Source of the DNA: Emydura subglobosa
Lineage: Eukaryota; Chordata; Testudines; Chelidae
Reading direction: 5' to 3'
Length of the DNA stretch: 64,000 nucleotides
Assembly: GCA_007922225.1 (NCBI GenBank)
Contig: ML679961.1
Span: 68,337,075 to 68,401,074, forward strand
Below the pieces are notes generated by a model. The model was given only the letters and a program-made list of their open reading frames with translations, had not been told where the DNA came from and made no database searches. Positions within the stretch are counted from its first letter, which is position 1. Each line of letters opens with the position of its first letter. Below are positions 47,066-58,929 of the stretch, piece by piece. Position numbers and translations under genes: made by a program.

Positions 47066-47725
47066 AATGCGAGAAGGGACCACCAGGTCATCTAGTTTGG
47101 TCTCCTGTGCATCACATGCCGCCGCCACCAACATCCAGAACCTGCAAAGTAAACCCAACAACCAAAACATTACCACTCATAGGAGACTAGACTATTATGT
47201 GCCACAGGCAGAGAACAGAAGGGACTGATGTGCAGCAATATCCGAGGCCTTTGTGATGGCAGATCAATGATTCAATGAGATATACCCAGATAATCCTGGC
47301 AAGTGACCCGCACCCACACACAGATTGCAGAGGAAGATGAAAAAAACCCAAGGTCACTGCCAATTCCTTCCCAATCCCATGTGATAATGATAAGTTAGAC
47401 CCCAAGCACATGAGCAAGAACCAGCCAGCCAAGTATCTGAGAGAGAATGCTTAGTACTATTTCAGAGCACTGGCCTTCCCTTGCCAATATTCCATCTCTA
47501 CCTATGGCCATCCCTGATGATTCAGAGGAAGGTGATTTAAAAAACAAAAAACATAATACACTGGGAGGGTAGGAAGGGGGCAGAGAAAATCCCTTCCTGA
47601 CCATCCAAGTAGCTGTCTTAACTCTGAAGCATGTGCTTTTAAGAGCATAAGACAAACTGGAAGTGAGCCCCCCCCCAATCACAAGCAACCCTGTCATAAC
47701 AAGTACTCTCATAAATTGATTCAGA
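47066..47725 (-). mobile_element. CR1 LINE 3' region, older subfamily
   Basis: The plus strand starts GAGAAGGGACCACCAGGTCATCTAGTTTGGTCTCCTG, the complement of a CR1-like 3' end. Further in are GGAAGATGAAAAAAACCCAAGGTCACTGCCAATTCCTTCCC and GATAAGTTAGACCCCAAGCACATGAGCAAGA, which fit a CR1 3' UTR common in turtle DNA. No coding frame is left. Confidence 0.65.
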
Positions 47726-48914
47726 TCTTCAGAAATTTTTCCAGATTAGAATTCATAGACCCAGTGCTCAGTTCACTAGACTATGCTATTTTGCTACCAC
47801 TATCCTCAGAGACTCATTTCCTCCCTGGTGGAACTCTTAACACCCTTCAGCTTCCAAGCAGGAGGTATACTGGCTGGTTTTCTTCCCTCACCCATAATAC
47901 TAAGTCTTTCATTGTTTGAGGGCATCAAGCAATTTGGGGAAAACATTTTAGCATCCCCAATATCCCTGTGATTGTCCTAAGAACATTCCCCATTTTTCCC
48001 TTCAATCACCCTCAGGACCCCATTGCAGTCACCTCCCTTCTATCCAAAAGATAGCAAAATAGGGTTTCCAGACAGCACACTGCAGAGTAACATGAGGAAC
48101 TCTCTACACCCCTGCCTCCCAGAGCCAGAATGCATTCTGCGCTCACATGTCCGACCCAATAACCCAGGGAAAGAGACCAGGATCACAGAACCAAACCCAA
48201 TCCACAGGCTCTCTGGTTGTAACAAGCACTAACAGACATGGCCTACATCCTTCCTCTTTGAAAGGCACACAGTATCCAACACACATCCACATGCCTCAAC
48301 ACTCCATCATATTTTGTTATCTAGAATCTGTCCCTTTACTCCTCACAGTCTGGGGAGAGTTACAAATCCACTTTATTGAGAATCTGCCCACCTTCATCTG
48401 GTCTACAAACTGAACTTAATATCCCTCTTAACAAAAAGAGGGAGTGAATTAAGGACCATCAGTGGGCTAAAAATATACCAGGTTGATAAGGGTCAGCAAA
48501 ATAGCATCAGAGAGAAGGAGATTATGGAGGAAAACCATTGCCAAACCAATGTTACTCAAACCAAAGCTATGCAACTCGGATCCCCAATTTAGACAAAGCC
48601 TGCCAAAGCTGATAGTTAATAGTTCAATTTGTTCCTCAAAACATTGTGTAAGCTGCTTTTGGACAGTTACATGATGTCCCTGTATGCCTCATGTAGCAGG
48701 TGTTGCTGAGCACTTGGTCACACTCACAAGCTACTGGACAGCTTTGGTGGAAAGAGGAAGCTTTGATGGGTCAAGGCAATTTTAAACTGGAGTCGTCTGG
48801 ATCCAAATATGAAACAGCTGAAGTCCAGATGTTAAGCTTAAGATATACTTATTAGTCACATTCTTGACGACTTTGCACAAAGAATCTTAACAGAAACTAA
48901 CAGCAGTGTGACAC
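47726..48914. other. Intronic sequence without recognised genes
   Basis: No exon or confident repeat. Confidence 0.35.
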
Positions 48915-49715
48915 TGTAGTGGGTTAGCGGTCATCCCTCCCTCTCTGGCTCAGTGGGCAGCCACTTTGCTTCATTATGTCCCTGAAGCACTACCCACTAT
49001 CAGGGAATTAGCTAATCAAGTTCCAAGGCCTCTTTGACGGCATAGGGCATGGCAACAAAGCAATATAGGTAGCTCAGGCCCTCAGGCAGGGCGGAGCAAC
49101 AAAACAGTCTTTCACCTGAGGTCCTGACGTAGGCAGATGGTAAACAAATGCAGGCCTCTTATCTTAGAAGGAGTAGGTGACCACTTCAGGAGTGGGAGGC
49201 CACATGGGAGTAGGAAGATCTGGGCCCATCCTACTGCACTGGGTTCTAGCCCAGGGCCCTGATAGTGGCGTACCTCTCCGCCACTTGGTCATCAGGGATC
49301 CCACCACAACATGCTGACTCAAGTTCTGACAGCAGAACGAGATCAGAGTCTGGTTTCCCTGGGCTACATCCTACCAGAGTCTGGGCGAGGGGTTCTGTAG
49401 TCCAAATGTCCTCTGTCTCATCAGGGTATTCAGCCACCAGCAATTCTAGGCGCTCCTCCCTGTTCTCGGCCTCCTCTGGAGTCAGGGCGCTCCTTATCTT
49501 GGTAGCAGAATCAAGGGCCTGCAACAGGCTGGGGACATCTGTCTCCTTCCCTGGCCCGGCTCCCACTGAGCTAGAGGCCCCACCTCATACTTCCTGTTCC
49601 GTTCCTTAGCTTCTGGCAGTAAGGGTGGGCCTGGTTGGCTCTGCCCACCAGGGATCAGAGAGTGGCTCCTCCCCATCTGGCTCAGTGGGAGGCCACTCCA
49701 CCTCATTAAAGACAC
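48915..49715. repeat. GC-richer block with short direct repeats at its ends
   Basis: TCTGGCTCAGTGGGCAGCCACT (48944) and TCTGGCTCAGTGGGAGGCCACT (49676), with similar flanks, recur 732 bp apart in the same direction, both followed by CTCATTA-like sequence. The interior includes CTGGGTTCTAGCCCAGGGCCCTGATAGTGGCG and a 106-codon acidic minus-strand frame (49566-49246). It could be a degraded LTR-type or tandem repeat element. Identity not settled. Confidence 0.4.
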
Positions 49716-50080
49716 ATTCACATCAATATACAAGTTCTGTACAAGCATTAGCACTATACATAATACTGATCCTCCAAATTCAACTTTCTTTCTTTCTCCT
49801 CCCAAGGAGGATGGCTTTATATACTGAATATACTTTATATACTGAATATGATGTTATTAGTGCCAGGCTCACATGCCTAGCCTCTACATGCCCTGGTGTG
49901 TGCGCCCCTTAAGGGCTATGAGCAAAAACACTGGCACTAATGCACTTATGGCTCCCAACCAACTCAAAGTTTAGCAATATCTGTTGAATTTAGGGGTAGC
50001 CAAGCCAGGTTACAACAGTTTGGACAGTCTGCAAATACAGCATTTAATTGGATTATTACAGTTAAAAAGATAATGGTTAG
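49716..50080. other. Intronic sequence without recognised genes
   Basis: Contains a short duplication TTTATATACTGAATATG (around 49815-49850). Nothing else seen. Confidence 0.35.
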
Positions 50081-50217
50081 TCCTGGTCTCTACTCCATGG
50101 TGGATTTTAACCTGATTATAACAGTTTAGCCTTTTCGACAGAGGCTGCACCAAACTGAGCTAACTCTTCTTACCCACAACTCCAGTTGATCACTTTCATT
50201 TGTGTAGACAAAGCCCT
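50081..50217. mobile_element. Short MITE with CCTGGTCTCTAC / GTGTAGACAAAGCCCTA ends
   Basis: The left end GTCCTGGTCTCTAC and the right end TGTGTAGACAAAGCCCTA form an imperfect inverted repeat of the same general type as 4771-5017. 137 bp, non-coding. Confidence 0.5.
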
Positions 50218-50937
50218 AAAAATATTGCTGTTAAAACAAATGGAAGCTGTATTTCAGTCCCACTATGTTAGGTGTCAATGCTGAGATCTGTGGGGTTGGT
50301 TTTTATTGTAAAAGGAAAATTTGATATTTGAGCAACTTGGAAAGAAAGGGATATTCAATGCAAAAAAATACATATGTTATGAAACAGCATGACTGAGAAT
50401 TTAAATGCGTGAAAAGTCAGGAAATTCAGAAGATTTGCACAGCACTTTTCACTTGGCCACATTGCACACACAGTATTTTCTATTAGTAGGCAGTCACGTA
50501 CTATGGTGACAACGGGTATGTAAGTATCCAGACAGGACTGTTAAAATACCTTAGGATATATATGTAGGCAATGTGACCAAGTTAACCATGCTGCCAGAAT
50601 TAATTTTCTGATTTTTATGAATTTAAATACATAATCTTCGTGCTGCATTAACATGGAGCTTCTCTTTCTGCACTGAAATTAAAAAAAAAGACAAAAGGGA
50701 AACAAATGAGAGAGAGACCTTTCTTGGCAACTGGTCCACTACAGCATCGCAAGAGGTGCTGAGAGTCAGGAGTGAGCTGCACTGGATAATAAGACTGATC
50801 CTTGTTCATTATGTGTCACATTATTAACTAAAGTGTTCAGAATATAAATATTTGATGCAGAGTAAGATAACTTGCTCTACCTTCTGTTTCAACTAGCAGG
50901 AGTTAGTTAATGTTAGAAGTACTGCAAAGTGGACCAT

Positions 50938-50957
50938 TAAAAAAAAAAAAAAAAAAA
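50938..50957 (+). repeat. Poly(A) run
   Basis: About 19-20 A residues followed by a G and more A. No SINE body recognised next to it. Confidence 0.8.
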
Positions 50958-51144
50958 GAAAAAAATCCCTCCAAAATAAACTAGAGGTGGGAGAACATAT
51001 ACCTAGGAAGCAATGTAAGCCCCATTTTAGAACAAAGTGTTGAAAGGGTAACAAAGGCTCTGTTGCAGTATCACACAGAAGAGCCACAGCAATAGGAGCA
51101 CACATGCACACACTTTACAGACTATGTGAGCAGAACTGTTACCA

Positions 51145-51945
51145 GGATGGACTGATTTAAAATCAGTGCAATTTTAACCATTATTTAAATCACAAAAAGC
51201 AGGAAACCTTGATTTAAATAATTTTAATTGTGCTTTGCATTTGTACTTTTAGTTATTTTCCTAAAGAAAGGAAAAATCTCGTTAGTTGGCATCCATTAAA
51301 ACACGTTGATTTGCAATTAAATATAGTCACACTAAATGTGGTGTTTCTTATTGCTAACCAGAACAATACACTATATCTATACACATTAATTTAAGAAATT
51401 ATACAGCTTAATTTAATATTTATTCAGATTCTTAATTTTTTATATTTTGCGTTATGTTAGAAGATGGTGACTGATGCATTTCTTATTTACTAAATGATTA
51501 TTCATTTTTTATTTGTGATTTGTGTCAAGCTCTATTATAAACTCCCAATTGGTTTCTTCACTTTTAACGAACTCATCATTGAATTAAACAAGTTGAATAA
51601 ACTGAAATGAAAAAAAATATTCTCTCTGCACCTGCAGAATAGGTTACTGCTGTCAAAAGCTGGTTTAGCACCTCTACAAACTCTAGCCAATGACTTCTAC
51701 CAGTTCAATGGTTTGACTTTCTTTAAAACTGGACAAACGTACTACTTAATAGTTTTAGTATTTAATTTTAATTGATTATAGTAAGTTTAGACCTTAACAG
51801 AGATTGTCATTTTCAAATTTAATTTTAAATAGATCCATTTTTTAAAAACAATTGTTTAATTTACATAAAAGTTCAATTTAAACTTTTTAAAATGGGGCTT
51901 TTTACTGTTGGTTTTTTAAATATTGATTTTTATCCACTGATTGTC
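51145..51945. repeat. AT-rich repeat with GATTTAAAT-type ends
   Basis: Starts GGACTGATTTAAAATCAGTGC followed by TTATTTAAATCAC and CTTGATTTAAATAATTTTAATT. It ends TTAAATATTGATTTTTATCCACTGATTGTC, whose complement resembles the start. About 800 bp without coding frames. It resembles a reptilian interspersed repeat from memory, probably a non-autonomous DNA transposon. Confidence 0.45.
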
Positions 51946-52517
51946 TCTGCATGTAGTTTTTCCAACAGCAGTGGATCTTTCAAGATATCTTTTTAACTTT
52001 TCAAGATACCTTTTTAACTACTTTAAACATCACTATAGAGCAGCCTAAACAAGACAGACATTCTTTAAACCAAAAGTTAAACTATTGTCCATATAGCACC
52101 ACTCAGAGCCCTGCATGATTTTTTGACAATGTAATTTTGATTAACCCTAATAGCATTTACTGTGCCCTACCATGTGGCACAATGTGTCAGTAAAAGGTGT
52201 CATACCACAGATAACATTACAATACAAGGCATGTGCTGCTGCTGCTTTGGGAGATGTACTGAGGGGCTACACAATCTAACAGTGAAATATTTTTAACACT
52301 CAGGATTTCAAAGCCCCTTGGGACAAACAGTCTAAATTAAGAATCAAAACATTTCTTAGTCTTATGGACAACTGAGAACAAACACTCCTACAATAAGCCA
52401 GCATAACGATTACAGAGTACAGCATTTACTCTATTCCAAACCTGCATAGTTTGGCCTCAGTGTCTTCCTAGTTTAGTGTTTCATGCTCTCCAATAGGCTA
52501 CCTCTGATGTAGCACAG
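51946..52517. other. Intronic sequence without recognised genes
   Basis: AT-rich, no exon or repeat recognised. Confidence 0.35.
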
Positions 52518-52678
52518 CAGCTGGCAGTGGTGAGACTATGTCAAAGCACTATCAATATTAGTCCNNNNNNNNNNCAGCTGGCAGTGGTGAGACTATGTCA
52601 AAGCACTATCAATATTAGTCCATTCCCAGCTGGCAGTGGTGAGACTATGTCAAAGCACTATCAATATTAGTCCATTCC
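52518..52678 (+). repeat. 52-bp unit in three copies around an assembly gap
   Basis: The unit CAGCTGGCAGTGGTGAGACT... occurs at 52518-52564 (47 bp, cut by the gap), 52575-52626 and 52627-52678, identical in all shared bases. A run of 10 N occupies 52565-52574. Identity without any drift next to a gap points to assembly redundancy. Confidence 0.9.
52565..52574. other. Assembly gap (10 N)
   Basis: Ten N bases. The true distance is unknown. Confidence 0.99.
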
Positions 52679-54449
52679 CTTAAGAAGCAGCACACTGAAG
52701 ACTACCCTCTTATACACCCGCCAGGAGAACAAGCTGGAGGTGAGGTTTACTGGTACAGTGGATTAATGCCATGCACTCTTCAGCCATAGAGATGTGAGAA
52801 AAGACATACATCATACAAGTTTGATCCTCTCACTCAAGACCCCGACAAATGTCCGTCCACATCACAAAGCCAGTGTGTGATTTGACAAAACTGACAGTTT
52901 TTGCTCAGAAGAACAAGGACAGCAAGAGATCAGAAGTGGGTACACAGCCAGCAGGTCAAGGTTGGCATGAACTGGGAAAGTTGTGATTTAAAACATGCAG
53001 AAAGCCTGCCTACATTTATTGATTGATTTTGGCAACCCCAAGCTATCCAGTCCCTCACTTTTACAATCACAAATAATACTCAAGACACCAATTTGTACTG
53101 CTGATTAATGTAGAGTACTAGCTGAACTTCCTCACTAATATTGCTCATTCATACTAACAGACAAAAGGACTGTTCAGCCTTCTTCGCTAACTAGCTTGAG
53201 TTGGTTGGTATTTGTTTGTTTGTTTTTAAAAGGGACACCGTCAACATGAAATCTAGCCAATTATGTTTTCCTATTTTAAAAAATTTCCTTCCACATTGCT
53301 ATGTGAAAATCCAGCACAAACAAAAGGGAAAGTCACTAACCATGCCAAGGAAAAAGAACTAACTTTAAACAAAGTGCAGTCAAATGTATAAACAAATGGG
53401 TTGAAAAATGGAGAAAAAAAATCTTATTTTCCCTTAACCTCTTTCATTTATAGTAATATTAAATGTTACAAGTAGCAATAAAAGGTAAATAATTTTCATA
53501 CAAACGTGAATTTTAAGGTAAATTTTCCTTTAACAGAAAATTCCCTCTCAGGAATCAGTCCCTACAGAGCGGTAATCCCAAACTCACTGAATTAAAACAT
53601 GGCATGGTATTTTAGTTTTTACTGAGCAGCACAGTGACAGGATTTGAAAAGTAGAGGCAGACATTAAATACTAAGATGACAGGAGCCTTAGACATAAGTA
53701 AACTAGAGTAGTTATCTAACAAAGCAGTCAGGTTCTTTTGGCTTGGCCTGCTCCAGAATTGTAGCAGTGCTGCAGGAAGCAAAAACCCAAGACACCAGGC
53801 TCACAACAGTATTCCTAGAACGTGGGAAGAGTAGCAAACCGGGCTTACCTTCTCACAGGGGAAGATTTCTTGTTTTACTTTATCAAGATGACAGAAAGAC
53901 TCCTCTTATTTCATTCATATGATATTTAGCACATACTCGCATGACAGTCATTTATGTTCACATGCTCTTAGTTGAGGAGCCCCTTTTATTTGGCTGTTAT
54001 TTCTGCTTCCTGTATAGGGTTTCTCACCACAATGTAATAGAGATCCTATTATCGTTGATCTTTTACCTTAAATAGTTCAATTTCTGTAGAACTATCAATT
54101 TTTTTAAGGAATTCTGATTCCAGTTTGTTTCATATAAAGAGAACTGTGTTCTCATGACATATTTCAAATGTGCCTGTCTCCTATCTGCATACATTCAAAT
54201 TATAATGAAAGAGCGCCATTACTCTCCAGACTCCCACATTTCCCTACAAAAGTAGGATGAATAAGACAGGGCAGGCACAGGGAAAGAGAAAGAGAAGTGC
54301 TCACTAAAATGCAAACATCTCTTTCTCATTCTGAAAATACGGAACTAATTTATCCACTCACTCCAACCTCATGGTAACAGCTATAGTCAGGGTTCTCTTG
54401 ATACCTTTCCAGGTGGTCCGGTAGCTCCAGTAATACAATACTGCAGCTC
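52679..54449. other. Intronic sequence without recognised genes
   Basis: TTTG repeats near 53209-53226. No exon or confident repeat. Confidence 0.35.
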
Positions 54450-54770
54450 TGAGATGAAAGATGGTCTTGTGGTTAAAGCACTGAACTGGGACTCAGGAGA
54501 GCCGATTCAATTCTTAACTCCATCATAGATTTCCTACGAATGTTGGACAAGTCACTTACTCTTTGCATTTCAGGTTCCCATCTGTAAAATGGGGTAATAC
54601 TTCTTTTCTCCCACCTTTTGTCTGTCTTTTCTATTTAGACTGTAAGCACTTCCAGACAGGGACCATCTTTTATTATACATTTATACAGTGAATAAATAGT
54701 ACAATAGGGTCCTCATCTCATTTGAGGCCTCTAGCTGCTTCTGTAACAAATATTATCTAAATATTTCAGT
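54450..54770 (+). repeat. tRNA-derived SINE with L2-like tail
   Basis: Head GGTCTTGTGGTTAAAGCACTGAACTGGGACTCAGGAGA with B-box-like GATTCAATTCT (about 54504), body GACAAGTCACTTACTC and CCATCTGTAAAATGGGG, then tail TTTAGACTGTAAGCACTTCCAGACAGGGACC and GTACAATAGGGTCCTCATCTC. The most complete copy of this family in the window. Confidence 0.82.
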
Positions 54771-55304
54771 TAAAGAAAATAATTATACCTACATCCCTCA
54801 ACCAAATACTCCAAAGACTGTGCAGAAGGGAGGGGGAGCCCTGGCTGTCAGAAAACACTCCACACAACTGCAATATTCCCGAGAGCTCATTTCGGTGCTG
54901 CAAGAGTCAGGGGGCTCTCTGGCTGCCAAGAGCAGAAAGATTCTCACTTATCACTCCCGGGTTCTCTTTCCTCACCACTCCTTTGTCATGTGAGGTCTGT
55001 GTGTCTAGCACTAAACAGGTCCATTTTTTACAAAGTGAAGAGTCTCCCTGGCACAGGGTTCATGTTCTCACATGTCTGCAGCTGAGAAAGGATGAAGGGA
55101 AAAATCTTTGAGGGCAGGGGGAGGGAGAACGAATAGAAAAAAATATAACTCAAAGTTCTACAATCCATTAAATCTCCTTTATAATAAAAAAGTATGCCTT
55201 CCACTACAGTACACTGAAGCTGCAGTGCACAGTTCTCTAAACGTCTCATCATCTTCCTCAGACATTGGGGCATGCTTTATCAACTATAAATAAAACAACC
55301 ATCA
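54771..55304. other. Intronic sequence without recognised genes
   Basis: No exon or repeat recognised. Confidence 0.35.
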
Positions 55305-55375
55305 GTCACAGAACCATAAAAGTTAGGTTTGGAAGGGACTATTTAGATCTTTCTACTATGGTTACTACCTCTATG
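55305..55375 (-). mobile_element. CR1 3' end fragment (weak)
   Basis: CAGAACCATAAAAGTTAGGTTTGGAAGGGAC resembles the complement of a CR1 3' end. Short and diverged. Confidence 0.4.
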
Positions 55376-55417
55376 GCTTCCCAGAGTGTCAGCCCTCCAG
55401 AATGTCACTGAATGTTT

Positions 55418-55467
<50 letters not shown>
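55418..55467 (+). repeat. (CT)n(CA)n microsatellite
   Basis: CT repeats pass directly into CA repeats, about 50 bp together. Confidence 0.97.
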
Positions 55468-55468
<1 letters not shown>

Positions 55469-56927
55469 ACCCCCACCCCAACTCCATACACTTCAATTTG
55501 CTTCTCGTTGACTGCTGGATCTAGTTAAAAATAATGTCCTACTTATTATAAAATTCACCATAGACTCATTTACACTAAACTTAAGGCCTCATCCCTCTAA
55601 ATCCCTCCCCATTAATTGAGCTCTGGCCTCCTCTGCTCCCCTACATAAACTCACCACCACTGGAGCAAGGGCCCTCTGCAGCTCTGCCATCTGGGACTGT
55701 CTCCCTGGAACTGTCTGACTCATGAATCCTCTTTATTTCAAATCATTTTTCTCTATACCAAATGCCTAATTTCTTTTTCCTTGTTACTTTCTATTCAACT
55801 CTGAGCAGCTTGTATGAAACAAAGTTGTATTGGGATATACTTCTCTTTAGAGTATACATTTAAACAGTACTGCTCTTAGCACGTGAGCTGGACATGGTAG
55901 AATGATCTTCAATATGAAAAAAATTGTGACACCAAAGACCTGGCACATAATGCTACTCTGGGCACCCATATGACCTGCCAGGCTTCTGTTTGCATTGGGG
56001 GCAGGTTGCCTATCCCAGATGAGATAAAGCACAGCAGGCTGATCTCAGGTTCTCTTCAGAAGAACACCTGATAGGGCTGTCTGGGGCAACACAGACTTCT
56101 GAATAAGATTAGAGAAACCTAATCTTGTTTGGTTTTGTTTGTTTGTTTTTAATCACAATCACCTATAATCTCACAACCAGATAATGGTATTAACAAAACC
56201 TTGACACACAATAGGGCTGGAGAAAGGTTATCATCTCTAAAGAATCGGGCTTTTACACAGCTAGGTCAATGAAAAAAAAAAGAAAGAAAGAAAGAAAGAA
56301 AAAAAAAGAGAAAAAGGCTCAGAAGTGCTTTCTAAAGCATTATTTACTTGTATTGGGTTTCTACTAAGCAAACAAAACTCAGTCAAAAGCTTTTGTGAAA
56401 AGCATATTTGGTAATTTCAGAAATAATTGGTTTGTTTTAAAAAAGTAGTATTTCATTTTCAAGTGCCCCTTAAAGGCACCTATTCTAAACCCTAGTCTTA
56501 CACCATTTTTTGTTGTTGCATTTTTAAAGCATGCATCCTATGCAAAATCCAGCTGGTTTAGTTAACTTGAAACTATTATTATTAATTTTCTTAACTACAC
56601 TTGTCCAACAGAAACCCTCATTAAAAATATTAAATTAAAGCCAACTAGCCCATTTAATAAAAATCTGTTCTCCAAGTTTCATCTTATAATTCTACTTCAA
56701 AGAGTTGTTCTAAACCCTCTCCAAAAGGACTCAGATTGAAAATGTTGAAATGACACAAAAGCAAAATGACCAACCAGCTATCTAGCTGCAGGGGCACAAT
56801 GAGCTTCCATGTGAGGTGGAATCAGCGTTTAGTCACTTCCTCTCAGACCTGAAGAGATTCCAAATGCTGTAGAGATAACATGTGCGTATCCAAATGAGAG
56901 GAGGAAGCACCACACATCACGCTAGTG
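55468..56927. other. Intronic sequence with a GAAA microsatellite
   Basis: A (GAAA)n-type stretch lies at 56271-56310. No exon or other repeat recognised. Confidence 0.45.
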
Positions 56928-57129
56928 CAGGGGTAGTCAATAATAGAACGGCAGGCCAAATCCAGATTGCCAGATGCTTTGAATGGACATCTTATTTAAT
57001 CATCATCATCGCGCCGGGGGGGGTGGATGGGGGGGGGAGGAGTGTTTATTATTTTCTCTGAAGTCTGGACCTTGACCATACCTTAAGCAAGAAATTTGAA
57101 CCTTGACAAAAAATAATTAACTCCCCCTG
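56928..57129. mobile_element. Non-autonomous hAT element
   Basis: Ends CAGGGGTAGTCAATAAT (56928) and, inward from the right, CAGGGGGAGTTAATTATT (57129). Flanks CGCTAGTG (56920-56927) and CTCTAGCG (57130-57137) agree at 6 of 8 positions. 202 bp with a G-rich core at 57015-57041. The 116-codon minus frame across it is chance. Confidence 0.8.
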
Positions 57130-57544
57130 CTCTAGCGAATCCCTCCAGATGAAAGACAGGCTGTAGGAGCTACATCCATGTTTTTTTGGCCAAAGAGAGG
57201 GCCACCTCTGCTGCAGCACTAAGCCTTTGAAAGGGAGAAGAGCTACATCAGAAGATTTCTCCCCTCCCCCCAAAAAAATCCCCAAACAATCTATGGAACA
57301 CAATTGAGCCAATGTTACATGGGAAACATATCTGTCTGTGCTTAAGAGCACAGCCAATAGGACTGAAATAACCAAGTACTGAAAGACATATTCAGCCAAA
57401 ATAATGGGCCAGCTATATTTGCTCCTCCAGTGCCAATAGTGTATTGTTAAATTGAGGAATTAAAGACTTTTCTGGGGGGAGGTGGTACATTATCTTGTAA
57501 ATGAGGTTAACAGAGCTAAATACAAGTGCTAACATAACTGGAAA

Positions 57545-58925
57545 AATTAAATGAGATAAGACCTGGGTAACTCTAGGTCTTTTAGCCTGATATCAAACCC
57601 ATGCAAAATAATGGAAAAGCTGATATTGGATTCAACTGATAAAGAATTAAAAGGTCAGAACTATAATTATTGCAAGTCAACATGATTTTTGGAAAACAGA
57701 TCTTTTCAAACAAGATTGATATTTGACGAGATTACAAATTTGGTTAATAAAAAAAGTAATATTTAGACTTTTGTTGGGCGTCTGTCTTAGTAACACATCT
57801 TTCTGATTAAATAATAAGAACTATACAATGTAAACAGAGCACATATTAAATGGGTTAAGAACTGGATAGCTGACAGAGCTCAAAAAAAGTAGTTGTCTAT
57901 GGGGAACCATCACTGAATGGAAGTGCTTCTAGTGGGGTTCTGCAGGGATTGGTACTAGACCCAGTGCTATTCAACATTTTCATCAATGACTTGGAAATAA
58001 ATATAAAATCATTGCTGATTAATTTGCAGATGACACAAAGACTGATTGGAAAAGTGGTAAATAATGAGGAGGACAGGGCAGTCATACATTGTGATCTGGA
58101 TTGCTTGGTAAACTGGGCCCATTCAAACAAAATGTGTTTTAATACAGTCACATGCAAAGACAAACATCTAGGTAGATAGATAAGGTATGCAAGCCATATC
58201 TACAGAATGGAGGACTGTGTCTGAAAAGTAGTGACTTGAAAAGGATTTAGGAGTCATAGCAGAAAAGATACTCAGTGAGCTCCCCATGCAATGCTGCGGC
58301 ATAAATGGCTAAATTAAGGATCCTTGTTTGTATAAAGAGGAGATTTGCGAACAGGGAGTGATTTTACCTCTGTATACGGTGTCCGTGAGACTGTAACTAG
58401 AATACCATGTAGAGTTCTGGTATCGATTTCTTAAAAAGCATGTTAAAAAATTGGAGGTGTAGAAAAGAGACTCAAAATGATTTGAAAGCTAGAAAAGAAG
58501 CTTTCCAGTGATAGACTTAAAGAGTTCAATCAAAAAGAAGATTGAGAGGTTACTTGATTACAGTGTAAAAGTGCTTTCAAGGGAAGAAAATATCCAGCAC
58601 TAAAGGACTGATTTAGTGGACAAAAACATAACAAGAACCAATGACTAGATGCTGAAGCTAGACAAAAATTAAGTTGAAGTTAGGTACAAATTTTTAACAA
58701 TGAGGATGATTAACCATTGGAACAAACTACCAAGGCAAGAGGTGGATTCTCCATCTCTTGAGATCTTCCAATCAAGATTGGATTCTTTCTGGAAGAAATG
58801 CTTTAGCCAAACACAAGTTATTGGACCCCACACAGACACAACTGGGAGAAATGTAATAGCATATGGTATGCAGGAGGTCAGATTAGATGATCTAATGGTC
58901 CCTTTTCCTTAAACTCTATGTATCT
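57545..58925 (+). mobile_element. CR1 LINE, RT through 3' end, degenerate
   Basis: RT motifs are readable in pieces. GTGGGGTTCTGCAGGG (57932) was the Ser-Gly-Val-Pro-Gln-Gly box. It is followed in frame by DPVLFNIFINDLEI (57949-58005), then a shifted GCAGATGACACAAAGACTG that held the Ala-Asp-Asp box. Later come GTATACGGTGTCCGTGAGACTG...GTTCTGGTATCG and a 3' part with ATTGGAACAAACTACCAAG and GTCAGATTAGATGATCTAATGGTCCC. The end is near CTCTATGTATCTATT. Stops and frameshifts throughout. Confidence 0.85.
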
Positions 58926-58929
58926 ATTA

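Noticed and set aside
57049..57399. 116-codon minus-strand frame starting with a hydrophobic stretch
   Set aside because: It runs into the hAT element at 56928-57129 and has no splice or protein support.
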